Part shown: piece by piece, positions 40,019-51,348 of the stretch
Layout: each line of letters starts with the position of its first letter
Position numbering within the stretch: the stretch's first letter is position 1
Source: Candidatus Absconditabacteria bacterium
Lineage (GTDB): Bacteria > Patescibacteriota > Gracilibacteria > Absconditabacterales > Absconditicoccaceae
Reading direction: 5' to 3'
Length of the DNA stretch: 64,000 nucleotides
Assembly (NCBI GenBank): GCA_028693445.1
Contig: JAQUVI010000001.1
Span: forward strand, 248,001-312,000
Translations under genes and position numbers: made by a program
Notes under the pieces: generated by a model
What the model saw: the letters and a program-made list of their open reading frames with translations, nothing else
The model's database searches: none
Told to the model about the DNA's origin: nothing

Positions 40019-41527
40019 ATGTCCATCAACAAACCTTCAGACTGATCAAAATCCACAAACAAATATCACAAAGTAGCGACTGGAGAACCTATTCGCAAAA
40101 TTTTGTCAGAATCAGATGAAAGTAAAATTATAGCAAATCAAGAGCAAAAACTAAATACTCTGATTTATATTGAGAATATCAAAAAGATGGAATGATTGGC
40201 AGAAAATCTCAAAGCCAAACAAGATACCAACGAATTATACAAAATACTTCAGATTGCTTGTTCTGATCCCAAATATTTTTTTGTAGATAATGGAAGATTG
40301 GTTTTTGATAAACAATCAGCTCAAAATAATCGTAGAATTTATCAAGAATTAGTCGATTATGTGTTAATTATTCCTTCGACACTTCCTACATCATTTCTTC
40401 AACAGTTTGATATCAAAGAGGTAGATCCACAAGCTCAAAATATCAAAGATATATTCAACTTAGCAAAACCATTGCGCTATATGGATCAAACAAAACAGAA
40501 ATATACAAATAGAGTATTGTTTCATCAATGAAAAATTATTGTGTTTAGAACAGTCAAAACTATGCTTTCTTACTCAAAACCAAATACAGTAGGTGAAAAA
40601 AGAAAACATGACACCAATAAATATTTCAATACTTATGGAAGTATTTACGATGCAATTAGAAGTCAAGAATATATCGTTGAATGACAAGAACAAAGTGCAA
40701 ATGATATCAAAACACTCCAAAAAACAATTATCGAATTGATATTTGATATCAAAATGGATACAAAAAATGGAGAAATACATAGAAAACTTGATGCAATCCA
40801 AAATGAAATTCAAAATGCAAAATCTCATCATATAGTTGCAGCACAAATTCATAATCTAAACAGTATTTTTGGTAAACATTCTGAAATAGAAAAGCAACAT
40901 CTTGTATGAGCAAAAAATAAATTTTCCAAAAGAATAGCTGATATCAAAAAATATGTAGCAATGATAGATATCCAAACCAATGAAATGAAAAACATACTTC
41001 ACGAATTGGAATATACATTGGAAACACTTCATGCGAATTTTTTTGCCAATATTGCGTTTGATGGTACAAAAAATAAGGAAATATTATTTACTTTTGAAAA
41101 GTTCTTTTCAAACAAATCAAAATTGGATTATATTCCAGATCCTTTTGCAAAGTTTTTTGAACAAATCACTATGTATCTGGGAAAATCCACAGATGATATA
41201 AAAAAATATTGAGTAGAAGAATTTATGATAAAAGCTGCTATGCTTTTTGTTTTGCAAAGAATTTCTTTGACAGTATCAAAAATCGAACATCAAATAAAAT
41301 TGGGTGAAAAAACTTACGAAGAAATCAATTTGTTGGATGAATTACATATAATTGAAAATATAGCCAAATATCCACAAATCAGTCAAGTTTATGGTACATT
41401 TTTCTCTAGTTTACTTGAAGTGATCGAAGATTTAGATTATTTTATGAAAAATCCCAATTGAAAAGAAGAAGAAATTCAAAAACATTGGGATGAGTTAAAA
41501 AATATTATCACAAAAAATTTATTCTAA
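40019..41527 (+). CDS. 502-residue helical/coiled-coil protein of unknown function
   Basis: A charged, almost wholly helical soluble protein starting MSINKPSDGSKSTNKYHK. Helices around 190-300 (EIHRKLDAIQNEIQNAK, DIQTNEMKNILHELEYTL) suggest coiled coils. A C-terminal domain contains KAAMLFVLQRISLTVSK. UGA glycines sit mostly at helix ends (MEGLAEN, KYGVEEF). No family recognised. It precedes corA by 136 bp, but that gene has its own promoter, so it is transcribed independently. Confidence 0.82.
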
Positions 41528-41601
41528 AAAATAGTAAACTATATAATTAAAATCTATTCAAATATCCAAAATTTTCAAATCCAAACATTATCCCACAAAA
41601 T

Positions 41602-41630
41602 TTGACAAACAAAGAGAATCTGACTACAAT
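41602..41630 (+). promoter_or_regulatory. Promoter of the second corA
   Basis: TTGACA, 17 bp, TACAAT, 33 bp before the ATG. Confidence 0.85.
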
Positions 41631-41663
41631 AATATATATCAGATTTATTTTTATGATAAATAT

Positions 41664-42719
41664 ATGAGAAAATTGAAATTAAAAAGTATAGGACAAATAC
41701 CATGAAGTGTAGTCTACACATGAGAAAAAACAACCAAAGAATCCATAGTAAATATGGTAGATTATAATGAAGAACAAGTACAGCAATCTGAAGTTCTAGA
41801 TTTTTCTGAATGTAAAGATTATCTCAGACATGGAGTTAAATGGATTGATTTCGTTGGAGTTGATCAAATCAAAGATTTAGAAGAATTTGGAAAATTGTTT
41901 GAATTACATCCACTAACACTCGAAGATATTGCAAATGTAGGACAACGTCCAAAAATAGAAGATATGGAAGATTATATGTTTCTTACGCTAAAAATGTTTC
42001 GTTTTGATTCTAATGAAGATAAAATCAAAGAAGAACAAATTAGTTTAGTGCTTTGAGAAAAATATGTAATCTCATTTCAAGAAGATGAAGATAGTGATGA
42101 TTTTTCATCATTAAGAGATCGTATACTCAAAGGTAAATGAAAAATTAGAAAAATGAAATCAGATTATTTGCTTTATTCGATTGTAGATGCTATTGTCGAT
42201 CAATATTTTGTAGTACTAGAACATATCGAAGAGAAAATTGAAGTATTGCAAGATGAGCTGATTACAAATCCAACGCCAGCAACATTGCCCAAAATTCAAT
42301 ATCTCAAACAAGAACTGATAGCACTTCGTAAATCTATTCGCCCTGTAAGAGAGATTATCAATGCAATTCAAAAAACAGATTCTGATCTTATTCATGAAGA
42401 ATTAGGAACATATTTGAGAGATGTTTATGATCATACGATCCAAATTATAGATACTATAGAAACATTTAGAGATATTATTGCTGGATCGCTAGATATATAT
42501 CTTTCTACTATCAGTAATAGAATGAATGAAGTGATGAAAGTACTCACTATTATAGGTACAATATTTATTCCACTGACATTTATAGTCTGAGTTTATGGAA
42601 TGAATTTTAAATATATGCCAGAATTCGCGATGAAATGAGCATATCCAGCTCTTTGGGTAATTATGCTTAGTATTGTCGCTTGAATGCTTCGATTTTTTAG
42701 AAGAAAAAAGTGGATTTAG
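41664..42719 (+). CDS. corA: CorA-family magnesium channel
   Basis: 351 residues, a full-length CorA. The alpha/beta N-terminal domain includes HPLTLEDIANVGQRPKIE, a family block. A long stalk helix follows, then [38 protein letters not shown] with the GMN pore motif and the canonical MPE loop. A second helix and a basic RRKKWI tail end the protein. It forms the pentameric Mg2+ channel. Compared with the CorA at 5.6 kb it is longer and closer to the family consensus. The stop is immediately followed by a heptamer array. Confidence 0.96.
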
Positions 42720-42722
42720 ATT

Positions 42723-42757
42723 TTAGAACTTAGAGCTTAGAACTTAGCTCTTAGAGC
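42723..42757 (+). repeat. Heptamer repeat after the corA stop codon
   Basis: TTAGAAC TTAGAGC TTAGAAC TTAGCTC TTAGAGC in mRNA sense, 3 bp past the TAG. Confidence 0.88.
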
Positions 42758-42842
42758 TTAATATTTACATACTGAATAATAAAAAGAACAGACAAAAGAA
42801 TTTCATTATTACCAAATCAACATTTTTTATTGATGAAAATGG

Positions 42843-42971
42843 GTGAGCGCTTACATTTTTAGGTAAAGAAAACACAGAGCCACTGATTTGTTTGTGTTTT
42901 CTACCGTTAAGAAAATGTAACAGCTCACGAGGGGTTTTTGGTTACTTTTTGACCTGGGAGCAAAAAGTAAC
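42843..42971. repeat. Long-hairpin repeat, copy E, with companion hairpin
   Basis: GTGAGC / GCTCAC outer arms, GCTTACATTTTT / AAAATGTAAC, AGGTA / TACC and AAAACACA / TGTGTTTT (42843-42928). The companion GTTACTTTTTG / CAAAAAGTAAC is at 42941-42971. It is nearly identical to copy A, including the spacer. It is preceded at 42778 by the 50-nt repeat also found at 35340. Confidence 0.88.
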
Positions 42972-43117
42972 ATTAAAAATATCCAAAATAAGTATAAAAA
43001 ATCTCTCAGTGATAACCAATATCTATCAATCCCAAATATAAAACACAAAAAGTACATATAATCTGAATATATTTCCAAGATAGCAAGATCTGATTTTAGT
43101 CAGATTTTGTTTTTTGT

Positions 43118-43144
43118 TTGAAAATTTCGATTTTGGGGTATAAT
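43118..43144 (+). promoter_or_regulatory. Promoter of the 139-residue gene
   Basis: TTGAAA, 15 bp, TATAAT. Confidence 0.6.
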
Positions 43145-43200
43145 TTAATTGTTAAAGAAAAAACCAAAGAAAAAACTTTTTATTCTTCTACAATATTCTC

Positions 43201-43620
43201 ATGGAAAATTCATTAAACTTTTCAAGCAATGCAGTTAGATCAATGTCAAAACTTATGGATAAAGTTTGAGCTACTTGTGATCAACTTATCTGAGCATTGG
43301 AAGTATCCAAAGATGGAGTATCTTCATATGGAGTTAGAATCACTGACAATGCAATGAGTACAGAATTTGTAGATAGAGTAGTAGGATACTTATTATTGCT
43401 CAAAAAACATATGTTTGATTTGAGAAAACATGTTCGTACTCATATGAGTTTCCAAGAAAGAGAACAAATTGCTCATGTTGTAGAACATTTACTCGAAACC
43501 GAAGATAAACTTAAAGCAAAAATGATAGAAAATAATTATTTCAACAATACATACGGTTATCTTTTGGAAGAAATCTTTGAAATGCTTGATGCAGTGGTAA
43601 GAAAATTACCAATCAAATAA
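43201..43620 (+). CDS. Hypothetical helical protein
   Basis: 139 residues, soluble and mostly helical: MENSLNFSSNAVRSMSKLMD, then DRVVGYLLLLKKHMFDLRKH and EREQIAHVVEHLLETEDKL. No recognised motif. UGA glycines lie in KVGATC and LIGALE. It has its own promoter and a terminator pair downstream. Confidence 0.78.
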
Positions 43621-43696
43621 GGTCATGTGTACGACATATATCTCAAACAGCAAAAGGATATTAAGAGCATTCTTTTGTATGCGAGAAAACTAATTC

Positions 43697-43775
43697 CGAA
43701 AAAAGTCTCCCTGTATCTCTTGGAGATTTTTTTATCGTAAAAAAACAGGCTTAGAAAACACAGCCTGTTTTTTGA
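43697..43775. terminator. Two successive terminators between convergent genes
   Basis: AAGTCTCC / GGAGATTTTTTT (43697-43733), then AAACAGGC / GCCTGTTTTTT (43738-43775), the latter with A and T tracts on both sides. Confidence 0.88.
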
Positions 43776-43779
43776 AATT

Positions 43780-44175
43780 TTAATTGGTTGATGCATTGTA
43801 CAAAATGCTTTCAAGAGAAGAAGTTTTCACAGAGTCTCTTACATCTATGATATTATTAAAAAATGTTTGGAATCGCATACACATTAGGCATATACGTTTA
43901 ATCAGATCCTCATCTGGATCCGGACCTTTGTAAATGTAGATATTCCCATTTTTGATATCAATGAGAAATGCAACATTTGTTTCGACACTTTGTATTTCCA
44001 GCTCGGCATCTTTAGCATCTTTGAAAGGTTTCGGATTGAAGAGGATAATGTGACCATTTTCTTTCATTATCAACTCAGTTGGGATTCTTGAGAATCCATC
44101 ACCAGCTAATATAAGATTAGCTAGGTTTTCTTGGGAACATTTTGTCCCAATCATTGCTACAAATTTGTTGTCCAT
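43780..44175 (-). CDS. Hypothetical protein
   Basis: 131 residues starting MDNKFVAMIGTKCSQENLANLILAG. It has a beta strand-rich middle (VAFLIDIKNGNIYIYKGPD) and a helical tail with CLMCMRF. Seven glycines, none UGA. I do not recognise the family. It is divergent from the DUF1015 gene. Confidence 0.7.
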   Translation of the reverse strand: MDNKFVAMIGTKCSQENLANLILAGDGFSRIPTELIMKENGHIILFNPKPFKDAKDAELEIQSVETNVAFLIDIKNGNIYIYKGPDPDEDLIKRICLMCMRFQTFFNNIIDVRDSVKTSSLESILYNASTN

Positions 44176-44335
44176 AGGTTTGTTTTTTTAGGGTTTGTTT
44201 GATTTTTTTAGATTCTACTAATTTATATATTTAAACAATAAAGTCAAGTTAACCATCAAATAGAAAAAACATCTTGAAAAAAAACCAGGTAAATATACCA
44301 TAATAGGTGATTTTTTATCATTAACTATTTTTTTT

Positions 44336-45685
44336 ATGGCGAAATCTATTCCTAGTATTGGTATTATGATCCCTGATATTCTTTTACCAAACACTACTGT
44401 TGACCTCAAAAAACGAGCAGTGGTAGCATGTGATCAATACACCTCTCAACCAGAATATCGACAAGAAGTAGCAAATTTCGTAGGACAAGATCCTTCTACA
44501 TTATCTATTATCTATCCCGAAGTGTATCTCGAAGAAGAGAACAAAGCAGAAAGAATCCAAGCAATCAAACAAGCCATGAATACATATTTTAGTCAGTGAA
44601 TATTGGAAAATAAATGAGAATGTTGTGTCCTTATCGATAGAAAAACATCTCATGCAGATTCGAGAAAAGGACTTATCTTAGCACTAGATCTCGAAGCTTA
44701 TGATTATAGCAAAGAATCTCAAACACTTATCAGAGCGACAGAATGAACTATTGTAGATAGACTTCCGCCAAGAATAGAGGTCAGAAAAGAAGCAACAATA
44801 GAATCTCCACATATTATGGTACTTATCGACGACGAAAGCAAAACAGTTATCGAACCATTGTTTGCAAACAAAGACAAATATACCAAGCTCTACCAAACAG
44901 AATTGATGATGAATTGATGATATATTAGCGGATACAAAATAGAAGATCCAGAAAGTATCCAAAACATAGTCTCAGCACTCACAAAACTCGCTGATCCTGC
45001 TAGTTTCCAACAAAGATATCAAGTAGGTCCAGATAAATGAGTATTGCTTTTTGCAATGGGGGATGGAAACCATTCACTCGCTACAGCCAAAGCTATCCGA
45101 GAAGAGAAAAAACAATCACTTACACCCCAGCAAAAAGCCAACCATCCAGCAAGATTTGCACTTATTGAACTTGTAAATGTACATGATGATGGATTGACGT
45201 TTGAACCAATTCACAGAGTACTTTTCAATATCAACCCATCAAATTTACTCAATGATATGAAAGCTTATTTCTCACCACTAGGAACAGAAGTAACTATAGA
45301 AACATTTGCTAGCAAAGATCAAAGAACAGCACAACTCAAAAAATCTGACCTTACCACACATTACTTTACATTTGTATATCAAGGAACTTACGGACAAATC
45401 GCACTTCATAATCCAAAACTCAATCTAGAAGTAGGAAATCTCCAAGCTTTCTTGGACGACTACCTCAAACTTAATCCAGAAGCAAAAATTGATTATGTGC
45501 ATGGAGAAGATGTTACAGAAAATCTAGGAATGCAGCCAAATAATATCGGATTTTTGCTTCCAATTATGGACAAAAAAGATTTTTTCAAAACCGTAGTCGT
45601 AGACGGTGCTTTACCAAGAAAAACCTTCTCTATGGGAGAAGCCGAAGAAAAGAGATTCTACCTAGAATGTAGAAAGATAGTTTAA
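44336..45685 (+). CDS. DUF1015 family protein
   Basis: 449 residues. VACDQYTSQPEY near the start, LFAMGDGNHSLATAKAI in the centre and the C-terminal IDYVHG ... GFLLPIMDKKDFF are the family's conserved blocks; GDGNHSLATAK is its hallmark. Function is unestablished; the His/Asp residues suggest an enzyme, and family members often sit near serine or amino-acid genes. About seven glycines are UGA (SQGILE, NKGEC, TEGTIV, NGGY, DKGVLL). No partner genes stand nearby. Confidence 0.92.
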
Positions 45686-45764
45686 TATTTCCAAAAATAA
45701 ATTTTTTGTTGATTTTTTGATTTAAATAACTATGGTAAAAAACCATACCAAAAAATAAACAAAA

Positions 45765-45965
45765 ATGGATAAAAAATCAGACATTCCGAGAGAAGGAGAT
45801 CCAGTTATAATAACCGCCAAAGAAGGCTTTTTTCTTTCTGGAGTAAAAGGAATTATTGTCGATATCGACACAAAAACTTACATTGCAACGATTAAACTGG
45901 ATAAACCCATACAAAACGAAGAAAAAATTCCAGTTCATTTAAACAAATTAGAATCCCTCGAGTAG
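45765..45965 (+). CDS. Small KOW-like beta protein
   Basis: 66 residues: DPVIITAKEGFFLSGVKGIIVDIDTKTYIATIKLD. The alternation of short strands around a central GxxGxxxxID turn resembles KOW/SH3-like barrels (L14/NusG-type or small plasmid regulators). The assignment is by pattern only. It follows the DUF1015 gene by 79 bp and has its own terminator. Confidence 0.7.
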   Translation: MDKKSDIPREGDPVIITAKEGFFLSGVKGIIVDIDTKTYIATIKLDKPIQNEEKIPVHLNKLESLE

Positions 45966-45986
45966 TTTACTTGGGGGATTTTTTTA
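45950..45986 (+). terminator. Terminator of the small KOW-like gene
   Basis: AATCCCTCGAG / CTTGGGGGATT followed by T7, overlapping the last codons. The 228 bp after it, up to the pcm stop, hold no gene or repeat that I can see. Confidence 0.85.
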
Positions 45987-46214
45987 TAAACAGAAAAATT
46001 TTTACCAATTATAAAAAAAAGCAAAACTAGCTTGTATAAATAGTTGATATGATCCTGAAGACCATTTCGAGGATATCATCGATATGGTATATAAAAGAAA
46101 AATCCCGTCACATAAAGTGAACAGGACTCTTCGTAGGGGAGAAAGACCATTGCTTTCTACACCCATCGTGAACAAGGTAATTATATACAAAATATTTCCA
46201 AAATGCAAGAGATT

Positions 46215-46826
46215 TTATCCAATCAACGGTACAAATACAAACCCATCAAATTTCTCCCACTCGATATTTGTTTCAGAAGTTTTTCTAACTCTATAAATAG
46301 CTTGTCATACGGGAATTACCATAATTCCTTCAACCTTCAATTGATCTACCAATTCTTTTGGGATATCTGTTGCTGCGGCAGATACCAGAATTCTATCAAA
46401 CGGCGCCTCTCCAGGCCATCCAAGAATATCACTAGCTTCTTTTATAATAACATTTTTTAAATCAGATTTTTTGATATTATTTTGTCCAAACTTCACCAAA
46501 CCTGGCTCTAATTCTGTTCAATATACTTTTCACGTTTTTCCTACAATATATCCAAGCAATCCTACAACCCATCCAGATCCAGATCCCACTTCCAAAACCT
46601 TTTCACCCTCTCTCGCGCCCAACCACTCCAACATCAATGCCACAGTATATGGTTGCGAGATGGTCGCTCTCTCACTAATCGGTAACGGATAATCCTCGTA
46701 GGCATTTTTGCTAGTTTCTTGCCTAACGAATAACTTTCTGTCTACCGCCAAAAACGCCTCTTTGATCTTTCAACCTCTCAAAGCTCCACGCCTCATCAAA
46801 TCCTCAACCATTTTTTGCTTGGTCAT
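46215..46826 (-). CDS. pcm: Protein-L-isoaspartate O-methyltransferase
   Basis: 203 residues. The family opening is MVEDLMRRGALRGGKIKEAF, then DYPLPISERATISQPYTVALML (substrate-binding block), VLEVGSGSGWVVGLLG (SAM motif I), DILGWPGEAPFDRILVSAA, and a short C-terminus ending FVFVPLIG. It methylates isoaspartyl residues to start protein repair. Length and motifs are complete; UGA glycines are at RGGKI and KTGKV. It stands alone between intergenic gaps. Confidence 0.94.
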
Positions 46827-46968
46827 GATAATGTGATAGGGGATAAAGATGACTAGATTATAATCTTCGTAGGAAAGTTTGCAAATGGATTTTTCTATAG
46901 TGAATTGCTTGAAATATTTGATAAGAAGAATATGATGAACTAAAAATTTAATTCATTACTTCAATGCA

Positions 46969-47310
46969 ATGGATATTAAAGAGCTGCAAAAACTTATCTT
47001 AGCTTTTAGAGATGCTAGAGATCGAAAGCAATTTCATAATCCGAAAGATCTCGCGACTGCTATTGCAATTGAAGCATGAGAATTACAAGAAAAATTTCTT
47101 TGGAAGTCACAAGAAAAATCATACGAAATAGGAAAAAATGACCCAGAAGTTAGCGAAGAAGTCGCAGATATACTAAATTTTCTATTACTTTTCGCAGAAG
47201 AGTGTAATATAGACCTAATCAAAGTTTCTTTGGATAAATTAGAAAAAAATAATAAAAAATATGATGCAGAAAAGGCAAAAGGAAAGAGTGATAAATATAA
47301 TAAACTTTAG
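46969..47310 (+). CDS. MazG-like nucleotide pyrophosphohydrolase
   Basis: 113 residues. IAIEAGELQEKFLWK (EExxE-type metal motif) and SEEVADILNFLLLFAEECNID (ExxD pair) form the four-helix metal site of all-alpha NTP pyrophosphatases; the glycine in EAGEL is UGA. They hydrolyse non-canonical or excess (d)NTPs. Single-domain members of this size are common near mobile or defence genes. It directly precedes the DUF2075 gene by 16 bp, so the two form an operon. Confidence 0.9.
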
Positions 47311-47326
47311 TTTATAGAAATACAAA

Positions 47327-49183
47327 ATGTTAGTTTACAATGAAACTAAGAAAGTTTTTTTACAACATGTTTCTGATAATCATATTGAAGATATCATTTA
47401 CCAACGTGTAAAAGATAAACTCAATAGAGAAACAGGAAAGAGTGAAGTAAATTCTTGGAAAGCGTCTCTAACGCAGATGTTTTTTGTACTGAATGATCAG
47501 TGAATACCAGACGATAGCTGCATATCAATAGAATTTAGAATTCCTCAAACATCTAAGAGAATAGATTTTATTATTACATGAGAAGATGATCAAAATAGAG
47601 AATCTGCAATAATTATAGAACTAAAACAATGGGAAAAAGCTAAAATAACAGATAAAGATTGATTGATGGTAACAAGATTTCAAAATGGAGAAGCGGAAGT
47701 TAGTCATCCATCATATCAAGCACGAAGTTATGCAAGACTTCTACAAAATTTCAATGAAACAGTTTATCAAGAAAATATTCAATTAGAACCATGTGCTTAT
47801 TTACATAATTATGAAGAAGATTGAATAATTTCAAATGATTTTTATTTGGATTATATAACCAAAGCGCCTGTCTTTTTGAAAGACGATAAAGATAAATTGC
47901 GTGCATTTATCAAGAAATTTGTGAAATATGGGGATAAGAAAAATACGATGTTTCGTATTGATCATGGAAAGATAAAACCATCTAAACATCTTGCTGATAG
48001 TATGGCTTCTATGTTGAAGTGAAACCAAGAATTTGTGATGATCGATGATCAAAAAATAGTTTATGAAAATGCTTTAGCTCTAACCAAAAAATCAAGTCCA
48101 AGTAATAAAAATGTCTTGATAGTAGAATGATGACCCGGTACAGGAAAATCTGTAGTAGCAATAAATCTTTTGGTAGAAATCACAAAACAATGATATCTAA
48201 CTCAATATGTTACCAAAAATTCAGCGCCTCGTGATGTATATCATACAAAACTTACAGGATCGTTTAGAGCAACAGATGTAAAAAATATGTTTTCAGGTTC
48301 TTGATCTTTTGTAAATTGTGAAACTAATAATTTTGATGCACTAATTGTCGATGAAGCACATAGGTTAAATGAAAAATCAGGTATGTTTAAGAATCTAGGT
48401 GAAAACCAAATTATGGAAATTATAGATGCTGCAAAATGTAGTATATTTTTTGTAGATGAAGATCAGAAAGTAACATTGCATGATATTTGAACCAAGGATG
48501 AAATTATCAAGCGAGCAAAAAAAATCTGAGCAAATATTCATCAATTATCGCTTTCTTCTCAATTTCGTTGCAATGGATCAGATGGTTATCTTGCATGGTT
48601 GGATGATGTCTTGCAGATTAGAGAAACAGCCAATGATGAATTAGATAAACATGATTATGATTTTCAAATAGTAAGTGACCCAAACAAACTCAGAGATATT
48701 ATATTTGAAAAAAATAAAATAAACAATAAAGCTAGACTAGTAGCAGGATATTGCCGAAATCGAAATAGCAAAAAAAATCAGCAGAATTATGATATCGTTT
48801 TGCCTGAATATGATTTTAATATGCGTTGGAATTTAGCTATGCATTGAAATCTACGAATTTTGAAGCCAAATTCTGTAACAGAAATCGGCTGTATTCATAC
48901 CTGTCAGTGATTAGAACTTGATTATGTAGGAGTAATAGTTGGTAAAGATTTATTGGTAAGAAATGGTAAAGTAGAAACCCATCCAGAAAATCGTGCCAAA
49001 ACCGATCAATCTCTCAAATGATCAAAAAAACTTCTACTAGAAAAACCAGAAGAAGCTCAAGAAATAATAGATAGAATTATCAAAAATACCTATCGTACAT
49101 TGATGACAAGGGGTATGAAAGGTTGTTATGTGTTTTTTGAAGATAAAGAAACGGAAGAGTGGTTTAAAAAGAAAATTTGATAA
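47327..49183 (+). CDS. DUF2075 nuclease-helicase (Schlafen-like group)
   Basis: 618 residues. The N-terminal domain has RIDFIITG with Asp 80 and AIIIELKQW with Glu 98 and Lys 100, a PD-(D/E)XK nuclease pattern. The ATPase follows: VEGGPGTGKSVVAINLL (Walker A near 270, two glycines as UGA), ALIVDEAHRLNEKSG (Walker B, near 342), LSLSSQFRCNGSDGYLAWLDDVL, and CIHTCQGLELDYVGVIVG with the Q-rich motif of superfamily 1 helicases. DUF2075 proteins are linked to phage defence and restriction loci. It sits at the start of the island that runs to 59 kb. Confidence 0.9.
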
Positions 49184-49258
49184 GGAGATTGATGAGATGA
49201 TATTTGATTTGTATGGATTGAGTGAAGAGGAGAGGAAAGTTGTTTTAGATGGGTAAGG
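49184..49258 (+). pseudogene. Remnant of a DNA methyltransferase C-terminus
   Basis: In one frame, overlapping the end of the DUF2075 gene, the sequence reads DKEIDEMIFDLYGLSEEER then KVVLDG and a stop. The 'ID-x-(M/L)-(V/I)-x-x-LYGL-(T/S)-EEE' ending is characteristic of type IIG and Eco57I-like methyltransferases and their relatives. Nothing of the enzyme's body precedes it. It appears to be the scar of a deleted restriction-modification gene, though translation from the ATG at 49198 could still yield a 19-residue peptide. Confidence 0.5.
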
Positions 49259-49264
49259 GATAAA

Positions 49265-49876
49265 ATGATAGATGTTTTAAAAAAAATAGAATCTTCATTT
49301 ATAGACAGGAAATATCCTTATAATTTTTTTATTTTCTGAGACTGATTTTATTATTACTCATCTCATTGAAAAATATCATCAACATTAACATATCATTATT
49401 CTAATGAAATTTTAAATACTAATCGTATTGATAGATGAAAATTATTAGATGCTTTTTCAAAAATAGAATTTTTATTAGGATATATAATTTTCGCAAAAGT
49501 TAATAATTATGAGAATATAGATTTTTTTGATAGAACTTTTTATATAGAATGGAAAGATATAATAGATTCTTTAAATTTTCATAAAAGAATAAAATTTATT
49601 GAAAGCTGGAAACTAATAAAAGATCCAGAAATTAAGAAAAAATTTTCAAAAATATATCTATTAAAGGATGTAAGAAATCAAGTAGCTCATCTTGTAAATA
49701 TTAATGAAATAATATATAGTAATGTATTATTAAAAACACAACTTGATGAATTGAAAGAAGATATAAATGAAATTTGGAATATATTATTGGAAATTTATAA
49801 TTCTATTCGAAATCAAAAAGAATTTATCGATTATCTTATTACAAAATTATCTGATAAAAAATATGTTTCAAAATAG
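49265..49876 (+). CDS. HEPN-motif protein (putative RNase)
   Basis: 203 residues, AT-rich and helical. The segment KDVRNQVAHLVNI (about 134-146) contains R-N-Q-V-A-H, the Rx4H motif that defines HEPN domains, within a long helix preceded by an acidic one. HEPN proteins are metal-independent RNases or their inactive scaffolds in toxin-antitoxin and abortive defence systems. No dedicated antitoxin (MNT) is next to it. It begins 81 bp after the DUF2075 stop and 26 bp before a membrane protein gene. Glycines are mostly UGA, so it is not freshly acquired. Confidence 0.65.
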
Positions 49877-49902
49877 TAATTTATTATATTTTTAATTATA
49901 AA

Positions 49903-50370
49903 ATGAAATATTTTATTATCTTTATAAAGTCTATAATTAGTAAATGGATATGAGTATTAACATGAACAATATTAGCTATACTGTTTTGATGGATGCCAAT
50001 ATTTATATCTGAATTTGTTAATGAAAATAAGTTTTTATTTGCAACGATGTTTTTTTGTATAGGGCTTTTATATAGTGTCTTTAAGATATGGTTAGATCAA
50101 CAAAGGGTAATAGAGTGTTTGAATGATACAGTAAATAATAAATATAATCTTCCATTCAAACAAAAAGAGATTTTGCAAAAGATTTATAATTGATGAGATG
50201 ATAAACAAGATATTATATCTCAAGAGATGTTTGTTTGATGATATGCAGATGTTGAAGATTTAAATGATTTAGAAGAAGATTGATATGTAAAAATTTCCAG
50301 ACATGGTACTGGTATCTTAGATTTAGAGTGTACGATAAAATGAAAAAAATACATAGAAAAGAGATTATAA
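49903..50370 (+). CDS. Two-helix membrane protein with C-terminal winged-helix-like domain
   Basis: 155 residues. Helices at about 5-35 and 42-62 (FLFATMFFCIGLLYSVF) are followed by QQRVIECLNDTVNN and a cytoplasmic part reading EILQKIYNGGDDKQDIISQEM, then EDLNDLEEDGYVKISRHGTGILDL. The last has the helix-turn-strand pattern of a winged helix (a 'xLxxxGYVxxxxxG' wing). Between two HEPN-motif genes, it could be a membrane anchor or sensor of that set. No named family. Confidence 0.7.
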
Positions 50371-50450
50371 TTTTAAAAAATAAAAACAAGATAGTTGAGA
50401 GTAAAGAAAAATAGTTTTATATGAGTAATTTTATTTTAAATTAAATTAAT

Positions 50451-51167
50451 ATGACTTGAATATTATGAATAGTTGATAGTTGAATTGTTTTACAAAAAAA
50501 TAATTGATTAGATACTAGTTCGTCTTCAATAAATAAGCAGATTATACAGCAAAAAGAATATATTGCTGTTTTAGAGAAAACTAACGAATCACTATCTATG
50601 AGATTCAATCCGTATTGAATAATGATTTCTTCGTTATCGGTTTTATTTACTGCTTGAGCTATAATAGCTGCAGTTATGATTTTTAGACAATCTGAAGATT
50701 ATAAAAAACAATTAAAAAAGAATCAAGACAATTATGAAAGTAGTTTAAAATTATTTTTGGAAGGTCAAGAAAAAATTATAAAAGAGAATAATAAAAAACA
50801 TGAAGAAATAATTGAATCAAACAAAGCACTTATAAAAGAATATAAAAAAAAGCTTAATACAGCGACTGAGGAAGGTAAAAAAGAAATAGAGAAAGCTATA
50901 ACTAAGCTTGAAGATCAACAAAACAAAATTCGTTTTGATTCTAATATACCAACTGTTAATATAGAATCATTTAATTATTGATTATGATCTTCTAATTCAA
51001 TTAATTTAACTCCTTTAAACAGGAATTTTGTTAAATGTACGAAATGTTGAAATTGATTTTTCTTTCAAAGTCCAAATTCATTATCATGAATAGGTTTGTC
51101 AGATAGATTATATGTGTGAAATCAAGCAACTTGTCCTTATTGTTGAACTATTTGTTATGTTAATTAA
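50451..51167 (+). CDS. Membrane coiled-coil protein with C-terminal zinc ribbon
   Basis: 238 residues. A Gly/Asn-rich start is followed by one transmembrane helix (IMISSLSVLFTAGAIIAAVMIF, about 57-78), a long charged coiled coil (80-160), then a zinc ribbon with CTKCGNGFFF and CPYCGTICYVN. The CxxC pairs have UGA glycines. A membrane helix joined by a coiled rod to a metal-binding head suggests a sensor or scaffold, facing the cytoplasm or outside. It belongs to the run of small genes between the two HEPN-motif proteins. Confidence 0.75.
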
Positions 51168-51239
51168 ACAAGTGATTTATATATAAGTAATTAAATAATG
51201 AATAGAAAATGGCGATTAGAAAATTGGAAATTTTAATTA

Positions 51240-51308
51240 ATGATTGATATTATAATATTTACACTGGCTGTTTTTATTTTTATATTATGAGTTTTATTAT
51301 TTAACTAA
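51240..51308 (+). CDS. Possible 22-residue hydrophobic peptide
   Basis: MIDIIIFTLAVFIFILGVLL plus FN: a single membrane-spanning peptide in the 180-bp gap before the TIGR02391-like gene. It includes one UGA glycine. Its size resembles type I toxin or leader peptides. It may equally be chance in AT-rich DNA. Confidence 0.3.
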
Positions 51309-51348
51309 AGCTTTGAAAAAGATTTTATGATTTAATCTTTTATAAAAT

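Noticed and set aside
45987-46214. Plus-strand reading frames of about 70-85 codons downstream of the KOW-like gene
   Set aside because: They overlap pcm in antisense, start without any signal and show no protein-like composition.
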